Below are positions 36,581-44,342 of a DNA stretch of 64,000 nt, piece by piece. Under the pieces are notes generated by a model. It was given only the letters and a program-made list of their open reading frames with translations, ran no database searches and was not told where the DNA came from. The stretch is taken from contig JAHDCC010000007.1 in the NCBI GenBank assembly GCA_020630065.1, positions 60,960-124,959 of the forward strand. The letters run 5' to 3'. Numbering within the stretch: the stretch's first letter is position 1; each line of letters opens with the position of its first letter. The position numbers were made by a program, and so were the translations under genes. Origin of the DNA: Acidimicrobiales bacterium. GTDB lineage: Bacteria > Actinomycetota > Acidimicrobiia > Acidimicrobiales > SZUA-35.

Positions 36581-37951
36581 GTGACTGTTCGTGTTCGTTT
36601 TTCGCCAGCCCCATCAGGATACCTCCACGTAGGTTCAGCCAGGTCAGCCCTGTTTAACTGGCTGTATGCCCGCCATACCGGTGGCACCTTTATATTGCGG
36701 GTCGAAGATACCAATGCTGATCGTTCAAAGCCCGAACTGGTCGATTCGATTCGTGAAAGCCTTACATGGCTTGGCCTTGACTGGGATGAAGAGTATTTAC
36801 AGTCAGAACGTTTCGATCTTTACCTTGAAGCGGCGAACGACCTATTGGCGAACGGTAAAGCGTACCTTTGTGACTGCACTCCCGACGACGTTAAGACGAG
36901 AGCGGAAGCTCGAGGTGAAAGCGCCTCTGGTGGCTATGACGGTCATTGTCGTAATCGAAATGTCGAGCCTGGCGATGGTGTCGCTATGCGGTTCGCTACC
37001 CCTAACGAAGGGGTAACCGGCTGGGACGACCTGATCCGGGGTCGAGTCGAGTTCGAAAACGCCGTCCTTGAAGATTTTATTATTGTCCGATCGTCGGGTG
37101 TTCCTATGTTTCACGTAGCGAACGCCTACGACGACTATGACATGGGTATCACCCATGTGGTGAGAGGTGAAGATCTGGTCAACACTACGCCACGGGTTTT
37201 GCTTCTTCGCGAAGCGATGGGGGCCACAACGCAACCTACCTACGCCCATTTGCCTCTGATCGTCAATGAGCAGCGGAAAAAATTGTCGAAACGACGTGAT
37301 GACGTCTCGGTTTCTGACTACGCCGACAAGGGTTATCTCGCTGAAGCGATGCGTAACTATCTCGCCACTTTGGGGTGGGGGCCCGAAGATGGGGTAGAGG
37401 TTCGCCCAATCGAAGAGATCATCGAACAGTTCGAGTTGGCCGATATCGGGAAAGCCCCAGCCTTTTTTGACGTCAAGAAACTAGACCATTTCAACGGCGA
37501 ATATATACGTGCTTTGCCGGAGGACGATTTCGTTTCACAGACATGGCCGTTAGTAGACGGCACAATCGACCGCGAGCTGTATGAACGTTTGGCTCCCGAA
37601 CTTCAGTTGCGGGTCAAACAGTTCAGTCAGGTTCCGTCGTTCATCGACTGGATTGTCGGTGACGCTCCTGAACCTTCAGGTAAAGACTGGCGAAAAGTTA
37701 TGAAGAAAGACAAAGTGCCAGAGGCCCTGGACCTTATTATCGAACGTCTTGGTGAAGCTCCATGGGAGGCAGCTGAACTGGAACGCATCGTGTTCGGGGT
37801 TGGTGAAGAGCTGGAAACGAGAACTCAAGTACCGGTCCGTTTAGCTATTACGGGTGTTCGTTCAGGGTTACCGTTGTTTGAACCGATGGCGGCGGTCGAT
37901 CGCCAAGTTGTCCTTGATCGCTTAAAGGCGGCTCGTGAGCGGCTACGGTAA
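36581..37951 (+). CDS. gltX: Glutamyl-tRNA synthetase
   Basis: The 456-residue class I synthetase has the HIGH-type motif SGYLHVGSARSALFNWL at about 12-28, the zinc-site region CDCTPDDVK with a later histidine/cysteine pair, and the KMSKS-type motif KKLSKRRDD. It charges tRNA-Glu; in organisms with GatCAB it also mischarges tRNA-Gln. tRNA-Gln and tRNA-Glu genes lie just downstream. The start is GTG; its last 17 bases overlap the YdcF gene. Confidence 0.94.
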   Translation: MTVRVRFSPAPSGYLHVGSARSALFNWLYARHTGGTFILRVEDTNADRSKPELVDSIRESLTWLGLDWDEEYLQSERFDLYLEAANDLLANGKAYLCDCTPDDVKTRAEARGESASGGYDGHCRNRNVEPGDGVAMRFATPNEGVTGWDDLIRGRVEFENAVLEDFIIVRSSGVPMFHVANAYDDYDMGITHVVRGEDLVNTTPRVLLLREAMGATTQPTYAHLPLIVNEQRKKLSKRRDDVSVSDYADKGYLAEAMRNYLATLGWGPEDGVEVRPIEEIIEQFELADIGKAPAFFDVKKLDHFNGEYIRALPEDDFVSQTWPLVDGTIDRELYERLAPELQLRVKQFSQVPSFIDWIVGDAPEPSGKDWRKVMKKDKVPEALDLIIERLGEAPWEAAELERIVFGVGEELETRTQVPVRLAITGVRSGLPLFEPMAAVDRQVVLDRLKAARERLR

Positions 37952-38675
37952 CGAGTCAACGGACGACAAAACCGACGAACCTTCAGAGGATAGCGACGCG
38001 TCAGCTGTAGCCGATGCGGGCTCTGAACGTTCTGTAGGGGATAGCTCTGTAGTAGACGGTGACGAGGAGCAGGAAGAGGTGCAACTGATCAGCCGCAAGG
38101 GGTTTGTGCTCATGCTGCTCGGTTTGTTGATGGCGTACCCGGTTGTCACGTTTTTCGATGTTTGGCTTGCATCTACCCAAAAAGGTGAGGTGTCTGGGGA
38201 TGCCGCTGTTGTTTTGGGTGCTGCACAATATAACGGTCAGCCTTCTCCGGTCTTAAAGAGTCGCCTTGATCGTGCTTCCGATCTGTTTTCTTCCGGCTCG
38301 GTTCCGTTGGTTGTGGTCACCGGTGGGTCTCAGGAGGGTGACGTAAGTACCGAGGCCAACGCCGGGTACGCCTATTTGCGGCGTGAGGCGGGGCTTGACG
38401 ACACGGATCTCCGGTTAGAGGTTCAGGGCGAATCGACGTACGAGTCGTTGGCGGCGACGGCACGATTTCTGGAAACTGAAGGCGTCGAGAACGTTGTTGT
38501 TGTGACTGACCCGTTCCATGCGAAGAGGGCGACGTTGATAGCCGAAGAGGTAGGGCTGTCGGTTGAGGTTGCGTTGACTTCGAATCCGGCGAGTTTCGAA
38601 CGGCTTGTCGAAGAGACCGCTGCGGTTGGTGTGGGGCGAATAATCGGATTTCGCCGCCTTCAACAGTTTCTGTAG
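37935..38675 (+). CDS. YdcF/SanA (DUF218) family membrane protein
   Basis: The 246-residue protein has an acidic N-terminus (1-50), one membrane helix (about 57-76) and an extracytoplasmic DUF218 domain with AAVVLGAAQYNGQPSPVLKSRLD, VVTGGSQEGD, STYESLAAT and VTDPFHAKRA. Related SanA/ElyC proteins act in envelope integrity and peptidoglycan lipid-carrier metabolism. The GTG start overlaps the end of gltX by 17 bases, so the two are probably translated together. Confidence 0.85.
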   Translation: MSGYGNESTDDKTDEPSEDSDASAVADAGSERSVGDSSVVDGDEEQEEVQLISRKGFVLMLLGLLMAYPVVTFFDVWLASTQKGEVSGDAAVVLGAAQYNGQPSPVLKSRLDRASDLFSSGSVPLVVVTGGSQEGDVSTEANAGYAYLRREAGLDDTDLRLEVQGESTYESLAATARFLETEGVENVVVVTDPFHAKRATLIAEEVGLSVEVALTSNPASFERLVEETAAVGVGRIIGFRRLQQFL

Positions 38676-38739
38676 GTTCTCTCCGTTTGCTTTGACGTTA
38701 CATACTCGTTATTTGCTGCCGAGTTGGCGTTCTGGGTGG

Positions 38740-38767
38740 TTGATCACCTCAAAAACAGCGCTAATAT
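38740..38767 (+). promoter_or_regulatory. Promoter of the tRNA genes
   Basis: TTGATC and TAATAT are separated by 16 nt and end 14 nt before the tRNA-Gln 5' end, the expected spacing for a stable-RNA promoter. Confidence 0.65.
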
Positions 38768-38781
38768 GGTGCAGCTATCCA

Positions 38782-38853
38782 TCGGGGATGGTGTAATTGG
38801 TAACACGCCTGGTTCTGGTCCAGTCATTGGGGGTTCAAGTCCTCCTCCCCGAG
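38782..38853 (+). tRNA. tRNA-Gln (CUG anticodon)
   Basis: A 72-nt cloverleaf: acceptor TCGGGGA/TCCCCGA, D-stem GTGT/ACAC, anticodon loop TTCTGGT giving CUG, T-loop TTCAAGT and discriminator G. The outermost anticodon-stem pair (C/T) is mismatched. No CCA is encoded, as is common in actinobacteria. Confidence 0.92.
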
Positions 38854-38935
38854 CTTGTGGTCGCTGGTGGAGCTGATTGTTCTACTTCGGTCACGAACTG
38901 TCGGTCTGTTCTTTTGGAGGGATCGATGAAGTCCA

Positions 38936-39008
38936 GCCCCGTTCGTCTAGCGGCCTAGGACGCCGGCTTCTCATGCCGGTAGCACGGGTTCAAATCCCGT
39001 ACGGGGTA
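38936..39008 (+). tRNA. tRNA-Glu (CUC anticodon)
   Basis: A 73-nt cloverleaf: acceptor GCCCCGT/ACGGGGT (one G-U pair), anticodon stem CCGGC/GCCGG with loop TTCTCAT giving CUC, T-loop TTCAAAT, discriminator A. No CCA is encoded. It lies 82 nt after tRNA-Gln, probably in one transcript. Confidence 0.95.
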
Positions 39009-39033
39009 CAAAACTGTAAGCGAAGTATTCGAA

Positions 39034-39070
39034 CCCTCAGCCTTTCGGGCTGAGGGCTTCGTGTTTTTGT
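39034..39070 (+). terminator. Intrinsic terminator of the tRNA transcript
   Basis: CCCTCAGCC pairs with GGCTGAGGG around a short TTTCG-type loop, followed by CTTCGTGTTTTTG. It lies 26 nt after tRNA-Glu. Confidence 0.88.
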
Positions 39071-39259
39071 GGCGTGGTTCGTCGTGTGATTGGTTGTGAC
39101 AGTTTGGCGGTCATTTCATTGCGGCGCGGCGCTAGGTAAGGGCCTGAGGTTAGATCGTGACACCGTGACAGATCAAGAGATTATCGAGCTGTTCCACGGG
39201 TTAAGGATGCGGCCACAGTTTTCGTTCAGAGGTCACCCTGACGACGCCGAAATTCTTCA

Positions 39260-39409
39260 CTAAGTCGATGGTTTCTGAAACTGACGGGTGAGAATCATCA
39301 GAGTTTGTTGGCTTAGGGCTTCGGTCAGAACAGCGCGGTCGGTGAAGGTCATCGAAATCCAGCGTTCAACCAACTTGCGGTGAATTTCGGTGCTGGTATC
39401 GATGGACAT
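39260..39409 (-). CDS. Small hypothetical protein, 49 residues
   Basis: The frame encodes a 49-residue polar protein with MSIDTSTEIHRKLVERWISM at the N-terminus, a likely short helical protein with no recognised domain. TATCAT lies exactly 6 nt before the ATG, the same leaderless signature as in larger genes of the window, which lifts it above chance. It lies in an otherwise empty stretch: I see no other gene in 39071-39259 or in 39410-39501. Confidence 0.5.
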   Translation of the reverse strand: MSIDTSTEIHRKLVERWISMTFTDRAVLTEALSQQTLMILTRQFQKPST

Positions 39410-39415
39410 ACATCT

Positions 39416-39421
39416 ATGATA
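39416..39421 (-). promoter_or_regulatory. Leaderless -10 hexamer of the 49-residue gene
   Basis: TATCAT ends 6 nt before ATG 39409. Confidence 0.45.
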
Positions 39422-39501
39422 CTCGGCGATAGTTGCATGGCATAGGTTTCACACCTACCGAACCTCGCCTAACTAGCCGAAACGACGAGCGAACGTCGAG
39501 G

Positions 39502-40074
39502 TTATGGGCGTGGGTCGACCAGCGGTTGGCAGTTTTGTTCACCTGGTTGGCCGGTTGTTTCGTCGATCGGAGTCAGACAGTCTCGTTGAAGGGCCGCTTT
39601 GAACACGTCCATCACCGGGTAGCCGCATTGTTCGGTAGAGAGCTGATTAAGCTCTTCGGCGATTGCATCGTTCATAGATTGATCCCCGGCGATGTGGGCC
39701 GCCCATGCTTGGCCGAACGGTCCGTCGTCGACCGTGTTGAGAGCAAAGTTTGGGTCTTGCATAAATGTCAGATCTTGTCCGCTGTCTTTCTCTAACGGTG
39801 CGCTTTCTGAGAATGCGGCATCAAAGAACGCATCGAACACTGCGCAGGCTCCGTCTTCTTTCGTCACCAAACGGAGGTTAGCGACGGTCGGGTCTTCGTT
39901 GTCGTCGATAGCCGGGTCGAGGGTAGTGGACGCTAATGGGTTGGCATCTTCGAAGGCCAGCGTTGACACACTAGGTTCGCTGGTTGTTGCGGCCTCTGGT
40001 TCAAACCCGCCGCATGAAACAAGCAACAGAACAGAAACGATCGTCAGGGAAGCGAGTCGTGAAAGATGGGGCAT
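39502..40074 (-). CDS. Hypothetical lipoprotein
   Basis: From ATG 40074 the protein has 190 residues with a lipoprotein signal ending in the lipobox LLVSC at about residue 21. The rest is acidic with three further cysteines (ACAVF, EQCGYP, DCLTP and NCQPL region), compatible with disulfides outside the cell. No family is recognised. It is divergent from the OmpA-domain gene, with 155 nt between the two starts. Confidence 0.65.
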   Translation of the reverse strand: MPHLSRLASLTIVSVLLLVSCGGFEPEAATTSEPSVSTLAFEDANPLASTTLDPAIDDNEDPTVANLRLVTKEDGACAVFDAFFDAAFSESAPLEKDSGQDLTFMQDPNFALNTVDDGPFGQAWAAHIAGDQSMNDAIAEELNQLSTEQCGYPVMDVFKAALQRDCLTPIDETTGQPGEQNCQPLVDPRP

Positions 40075-40229
40075 ATATGGCTGTTCGACAGAGAACGGCC
40101 CCGTCTGTAGGAAAGTAGGTGCAGTCTTCACACCATCTCGGTCCTATGGTCGATAGGGCTTGGTCACACACGGCTTGTGTAGGGTCGCCCATATCGGTGT
40201 TTAGATGCGCGATCATAGAAGTCACAGAA

Positions 40230-40838
40230 ATGGCCACTCATCGCACTCTTCCACCTCTATCTCGAACATCGATGTTCCGTTCGGCGCTGAAACGTAGTTG
40301 TCTCACAGTTGGCGTAGTAGCGACAGGTGTTTCATGCAGCTGGTTCTCATCGGCCGAACGAGAAAGGGAACTGCCCCCGTTAGCGATCGATGTAGCAGAA
40401 GGAGAAGTGATCACGGCCCAATCCCAGTACTTCGAAACCGGCTCAGCGAACGTGAGCAAAGACGGCATACGATACCTGGAAGCAGTCTCGGAAGAACTGG
40501 TGAACAGCTACGAGTCGGGTGAATATACTGGGCCGATCTGTATAGAAGGACATTCGGATAGCCGAGGCCCCACGAGTCAAAACATGGCACTCTCACAGAG
40601 ACGAGCTGATGAGGTAGAAAGAATTCTCAAAGGGGAAAAGGTCGAGAACCCGATCACAGCGGTTGGGAAAGGCGAATCCGAAAGCACCAACGTCGACAGT
40701 TACCAGAAGGCCCGAAGAGTCGACATTACGCTCGCAAGTTGTGAAGATAAGTCGGTTGTCGCCCAAGACGACGGAGCGACCTCAACCACGAAACCTCCGT
40801 CAGCGTTAGTGAACGGAGGGCAAGAAAACGCTAACTAG
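40230..40838 (+). CDS. OmpA-domain putative lipoprotein
   Basis: From ATG 40230 the protein has 202 residues: an N-terminal hydrophobic stretch ending at a likely lipobox (ATGVSC), then an OmpA_C-like domain with YFETGSANVS, IEGHSDSRGP and LSQRRADEV, which in this family binds diaminopimelate of peptidoglycan. The tail is Thr/Ser-rich. It probably links the membrane to the wall. A start at 40272 would also give the lipobox and cannot be excluded. Confidence 0.75.
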   Translation: MATHRTLPPLSRTSMFRSALKRSCLTVGVVATGVSCSWFSSAERERELPPLAIDVAEGEVITAQSQYFETGSANVSKDGIRYLEAVSEELVNSYESGEYTGPICIEGHSDSRGPTSQNMALSQRRADEVERILKGEKVENPITAVGKGESESTNVDSYQKARRVDITLASCEDKSVVAQDDGATSTTKPPSALVNGGQENAN

Positions 40839-40938
40839 CTGGCAGTGAACTCCTTCCTTAGAGTCACGTAGCGAGAGTTGCCTGTGGCTCTGTTCCCGAG
40901 CAGCCCATCGGACAACAATTAGGACCATCTCGCCCCAG

Positions 40939-40944
40939 TAGGGT
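40939..40944 (+). promoter_or_regulatory. Leaderless -10 hexamer of the methyltransferase gene
   Basis: TAGGGT is 6 nt upstream of ATG 40951. Confidence 0.45.
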
Positions 40945-40950
40945 TGGGGG

Positions 40951-41604
40951 ATGGACGAAGCCGAACTCAAAGAACTCGCAAGTCAGCTACGAAAGCCGGA
41001 CGGACCCAAAGGTCTTGAAACTGCCGAGCTTATGAACGACACCAACACCCCCATGACGACCAACACAGTCGACATGCTCGGGTTAGAGACTGGACATCGG
41101 GTGCTTGAACTTGGCTACGGAAACGGTGATCATCTGCGGTACGTTCTCGAAAAGGCTGACAACGTCACCTATGCAGGGCTAGATATTTCATCGACCATGT
41201 TTGAAGAAGCGCAGCGAAGAAACGCCGAGTTCTGTCAGGCAGGGCGCGCCACCTTCGACCTCTACGACGGTCAAAACATCGGATTCGACGATCGGTCGTT
41301 TGACCGAGTGTTTACCGTCAACACAATATATTTTTGGACTGATGTCCTTGGTCTGCTGAATGAACTCTGTCGTGTTTTGGAACCAGGAGGCGCCGCAGCC
41401 ATAGCGTTCGTTCAGAAAGAATTTATGAAAACCTTGCCGTTTACCGAGTATGGTTTCAAGTTTTTTGACCATGAGGCAATCGCTGGATTTGTTGAGCAGT
41501 CCAACTTTGAGGAGGTTCAGATCGTCGATCTGAACGACATTGTCACCAGCAAATCTGGAGAAAAAATTGAGCGTCACTATTCAATAGCCACGCTCACCAA
41601 CTAG
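40951..41604 (+). CDS. Class I SAM-dependent methyltransferase
   Basis: The 217-residue protein has motif I VLELGYGNGDHL at about 51-62, an acidic residue after the second strand (AGLDIS) and a post-II region DRVFTVNTIYFW. The type is small-molecule methyltransferase (Methyltransf_11/25). Substrate is unknown. It is monocistronic, convergent with the SDR gene, and seems leaderless. Confidence 0.82.
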   Translation: MDEAELKELASQLRKPDGPKGLETAELMNDTNTPMTTNTVDMLGLETGHRVLELGYGNGDHLRYVLEKADNVTYAGLDISSTMFEEAQRRNAEFCQAGRATFDLYDGQNIGFDDRSFDRVFTVNTIYFWTDVLGLLNELCRVLEPGGAAAIAFVQKEFMKTLPFTEYGFKFFDHEAIAGFVEQSNFEEVQIVDLNDIVTSKSGEKIERHYSIATLTN

Positions 41605-41654
41605 GTTTGACGCTGGTGGATCTGACCAAGAAAAACTAACGAATAGTTATCAAG

Positions 41655-42326
41655 TTACGGTGCCGTCAACGACGAACCGTTATCATCTGGGCCTAAAACG
41701 GTTAGGAAAGGTGCCGCTTTAACCGCCCACTGTTGTGGAGTCTGATACTGGTCGGCGGCCTCACCCCAACAGCGTTGCAACATGCCAGTGTTGATCACTC
41801 CAGGATTGACAGCCACCGCCGCCAGACCATTCGGAAGTTCTTGAGCCAACGCCTGAGTCAAACCCTCTACCGCCCATTTACTGGCGCAGTACGGGGCAAC
41901 TTCGGGTGACGTTGAACGCCCCCAACCCGACGAGAGGTTAACCACCGTCCCGGTTTTGTGTTCGATCATTAACGGCACCACCGACCTGATGAAGTTAGCG
42001 ACCCCACCCACATTGATGGCCATAAGGTGATCAAACTCGTCGGACGGTACTTCCCAAAGGGGAGCTGGGTGGTTGATTATCGACGCGTTATTTATCAACA
42101 AATCTGGTGGACCAACGTTGGCCGACGCCTCTTCACAGAATGTTTGGACCGCAGCGTCGTCGGTAACGTCGACGGCGGCAAAATAGTTTCCAGGAAACGC
42201 TGCTTCGAGCGTGTCGAGAACGGGTTGGTTTCGGCCGCATCCTGCGAGGGTATGGCCAAGCTGGATAAACTCGTCCACCAAGGCCCTGCCTATTCCGGCG
42301 GTGCATCCAGTAAGCCAAATATTCAT
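41655..42326 (-). CDS. Short-chain dehydrogenase/reductase (SDR)
   Basis: From ATG 42326 the protein has 223 residues. The N-terminal cofactor loop is TGCTAGIG, followed by NNAS, the catalytic serine in NLSSGWG and the YxxxK pair in YCASK. It is a classical SDR; cofactor and substrate are unknown. TACCCT lies 7 nt before the ATG. Only 18 nt separate it from the divergent photolyase start, so its promoter overlaps the photolyase ribosome-binding site. Confidence 0.85.
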   Translation of the reverse strand: MNIWLTGCTAGIGRALVDEFIQLGHTLAGCGRNQPVLDTLEAAFPGNYFAAVDVTDDAAVQTFCEEASANVGPPDLLINNASIINHPAPLWEVPSDEFDHLMAINVGGVANFIRSVVPLMIEHKTGTVVNLSSGWGRSTSPEVAPYCASKWAVEGLTQALAQELPNGLAAVAVNPGVINTGMLQRCWGEAADQYQTPQQWAVKAAPFLTVLGPDDNGSSLTAP

Positions 42327-42333
42327 GGTAAAG

Positions 42334-42339
42334 AGGGTA
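42334..42339 (-). promoter_or_regulatory. Leaderless -10 hexamer of the SDR gene
   Basis: TACCCT is 7 nt upstream of ATG 42326 and lies on top of the AGAGGG ribosome-binding site of the divergent photolyase gene. Confidence 0.45.
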
Positions 42340-42344
42340 GTGGG

Positions 42345-43889
42345 TTGCAACAGCGACGAATCGCTAAAACCGGGGAGCGTCTCGACACGGTCTGGATTTT
42401 GGGTGACCAGCTGAACCGTGAAACGGCGGCGTTGAAAGACCGCCAGCCAGGTGACTGTCGTATTCTGATGGTCGTCAGCAGAAACAAATTGGCTTCCAAA
42501 CGTTGGCACCGTCAGCGACTACATCTCGTGCTTTCAGCAATGGCTCATTTCGCCGAAGAGCTACGTGACGAAGGGTTCGAGGTTGACTACCGCGAAGCCG
42601 AATCGCTACGAACCGGTTTAGACGACCATCGAAACGAGTTCAACGTCGCCCACGTATGGGTGATGGAACCAATGAGTTACGACGGCCTGAAAATGCTTGA
42701 ACAAGCCGACGTGTCCGTCGTCGCCAACAACCAGTTTTTGTGTCACTATTCGATGTTCGCGTCGTGGGCTGAGCGTAAAAAGTCATTCAAAATGGAGGAC
42801 TTTTACCGGTGGCAGCGAATGACCCACACAGTTCTGCTTGACCCCAGCGGCGACCCGGTCGGTGGCACATGGAACTACGATCACGACAACCGTGAACCTC
42901 CACCCAAAGACGGTCGAAGCTGGCCTCAGATCACCCGGTTCGAACTAGACGAACTAGACCGAACCGTGTTAGCCAGTTTCAGCGAAATAGATGGCCTTGA
43001 ACAGAATCTGTGGGGCTCTGAGCCGGACGGAACCTGGCCGGTTACCCGAAGCCAAGCGCTGCAGAGACTCGACGAATTTGTCAACATCGGGCTAGACCAG
43101 TTCGGAGCCTACGAAGACGCGATGTTGGGTGACGAATGGAAACTGTCTCATTCGGTGCTCGCCTCGTCGATGAACCTGGGCATGCTGCACCCAGAAGAAG
43201 TCATCCGCGCCGTCGAAGCGGCCTACAACAAAGGGAAGGCGCCGATAAATTCGGTGGAAGGTTTCATCCGCCAAGTCATCGGTTGGCGGGAATACGTGTG
43301 GGGCATTTATTGGCTATGGATGCCCGACTATGGGGGTCTGAACGAACTCAACGCTTCCCGGCCGGTTCCTCCCGCATTTACCGGACAGTCGTCCACCGAC
43401 ATGAACTGTGTCTCAAATGTGGTGAACCGTATTGAACAACACGGCTACGCTCACCACATCGAGCGCTTGATGGTGCTCGGCAATTTGGCGTTGACATCTG
43501 GGGTGAACCCTCAAGCCATGATGGACTGGATGTGGGCGAGTTTCGTAGACGGAGCAGAGTGGGTGATGGTGCCAAACGTTGTCGGTATGGCTCTTTACGC
43601 CGACGGCGGCCGGATGTCTACCAAACCATACGCCTCTGGGGGCGCCTACATCAACAGAATGAGCGACTCATGTAAAGCGTGCCGGTACAACCCGAAAAAG
43701 CGGACTGGCGACGACGCATGCCCGTTCACGACCCTTTACTGGGATTTTCTCGCCCGTCATGAAAACGTTTTTGCCGGTAACCATCGGCTTTCTCGTCAAC
43801 TGGGCGGTATGAGGCGACTTTCCGACCTCTCAGAGGTGAGAGAACGAGCGTCTGAGGTTTTGCAGCGGCTCGATTCGGGGACGTTGTAG
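42345..43889 (+). CDS. Iron-sulfur photolyase/cryptochrome (PhrB/CryB class)
   Basis: From TTG 42345 the protein has 514 residues. It belongs to the deoxyribodipyrimidine-photolyase-related group with a C-terminal 4Fe-4S cluster: C355, C443, C446 and C459 have the spacing of Agrobacterium PhrB (C350, C438, C441, C454). The N-terminus has the antenna-fold motif WILGDQLN and the C-terminal half the FAD-binding helices. Bacterial members repair (6-4) photoproducts; a purely signalling role is possible. AGAGGG lies 7 nt before TTG; the frame is open further upstream but that part is antisense to the SDR gene. Confidence 0.88.
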   Translation: MQQRRIAKTGERLDTVWILGDQLNRETAALKDRQPGDCRILMVVSRNKLASKRWHRQRLHLVLSAMAHFAEELRDEGFEVDYREAESLRTGLDDHRNEFNVAHVWVMEPMSYDGLKMLEQADVSVVANNQFLCHYSMFASWAERKKSFKMEDFYRWQRMTHTVLLDPSGDPVGGTWNYDHDNREPPPKDGRSWPQITRFELDELDRTVLASFSEIDGLEQNLWGSEPDGTWPVTRSQALQRLDEFVNIGLDQFGAYEDAMLGDEWKLSHSVLASSMNLGMLHPEEVIRAVEAAYNKGKAPINSVEGFIRQVIGWREYVWGIYWLWMPDYGGLNELNASRPVPPAFTGQSSTDMNCVSNVVNRIEQHGYAHHIERLMVLGNLALTSGVNPQAMMDWMWASFVDGAEWVMVPNVVGMALYADGGRMSTKPYASGGAYINRMSDSCKACRYNPKKRTGDDACPFTTLYWDFLARHENVFAGNHRLSRQLGGMRRLSDLSEVRERASEVLQRLDSGTL

Positions 43890-44280
43890 CCTTACGCGAC
43901 AACCAAGTCCCGACACAAATGCCGACCAGGTTTGCGACAAAATCTTGATAGTCCAACGTCCGGGATTCTATAAGGCCTTGACTTAACTCTTCGGCGGAGA
44001 CAAAACTCAGAACAGCGAACGTTCCCCAATAGGCACCCAGCCCCTGAACGTCAGGTGATCTAAGTCTAAGTGACAGGTTGACCAGGAACGTCAAGCACCC
44101 AAATAGGACAACGTGGCCGACTTTGTCGCCGTGAGGAATCAGCTTCGGAATCGAAAGAATCAGATTATCCGAGCCGGTGTTGGCCAAATATATCGCCCAC
44201 AAGATTAGTCCGAAGAAACTAACCGCAGCGACGGTCACCCGCCGTTGTTTAGAAACACTTAGAGCTTGGTCACGTTCCAT
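43726..44280 (-). CDS. VanZ-like membrane protein
   Basis: The 184-residue protein has four hydrophobic segments and the VanZ-type motif HGDKVGHVVLFGCLTFLV at about 49-66. Its last 55 or so residues are basic and polar and are encoded antisense to the photolyase end (164 bp overlap). VanZ relatives can lower teicoplanin binding; the role here is unknown. TACGTT lies 7 nt before the ATG. The tail after residue 130 may be a recent extension. Confidence 0.7.
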   Translation of the reverse strand: MERDQALSVSKQRRVTVAAVSFFGLILWAIYLANTGSDNLILSIPKLIPHGDKVGHVVLFGCLTFLVNLSLRLRSPDVQGLGAYWGTFAVLSFVSAEELSQGLIESRTLDYQDFVANLVGICVGTWLSRKATTSPNRAAAKPQTLVLSPLRGRKVASYRPVDEKADGYRQKRFHDGRENPSKGS

Positions 44281-44287
44281 GTCTTAC

Positions 44288-44293
44288 AACGTA
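44288..44293 (-). promoter_or_regulatory. Leaderless -10 hexamer of the VanZ-like gene
   Basis: TACGTT is 7 nt upstream of ATG 44280. Confidence 0.4.
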
Positions 44294-44342
44294 AAGACCA
44301 GGTGAACATGAGATCCGGAGGTTATGTGCTGATTGTGTGCAG

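Noticed and set aside
39165..39263. A 32-codon plus-strand frame starting with GTG that faintly recalls the N-terminus of RraA-type aldolases
   Set aside because: It stops after 32 codons, has no ribosome-binding site or leaderless hexamer, and the likeness rests on a few residues.
43390..43889. A frameshift or fusion at the photolyase end
   Set aside because: Cysteine spacing and length match the Fe-S photolyase group, so the C-terminus is intact.
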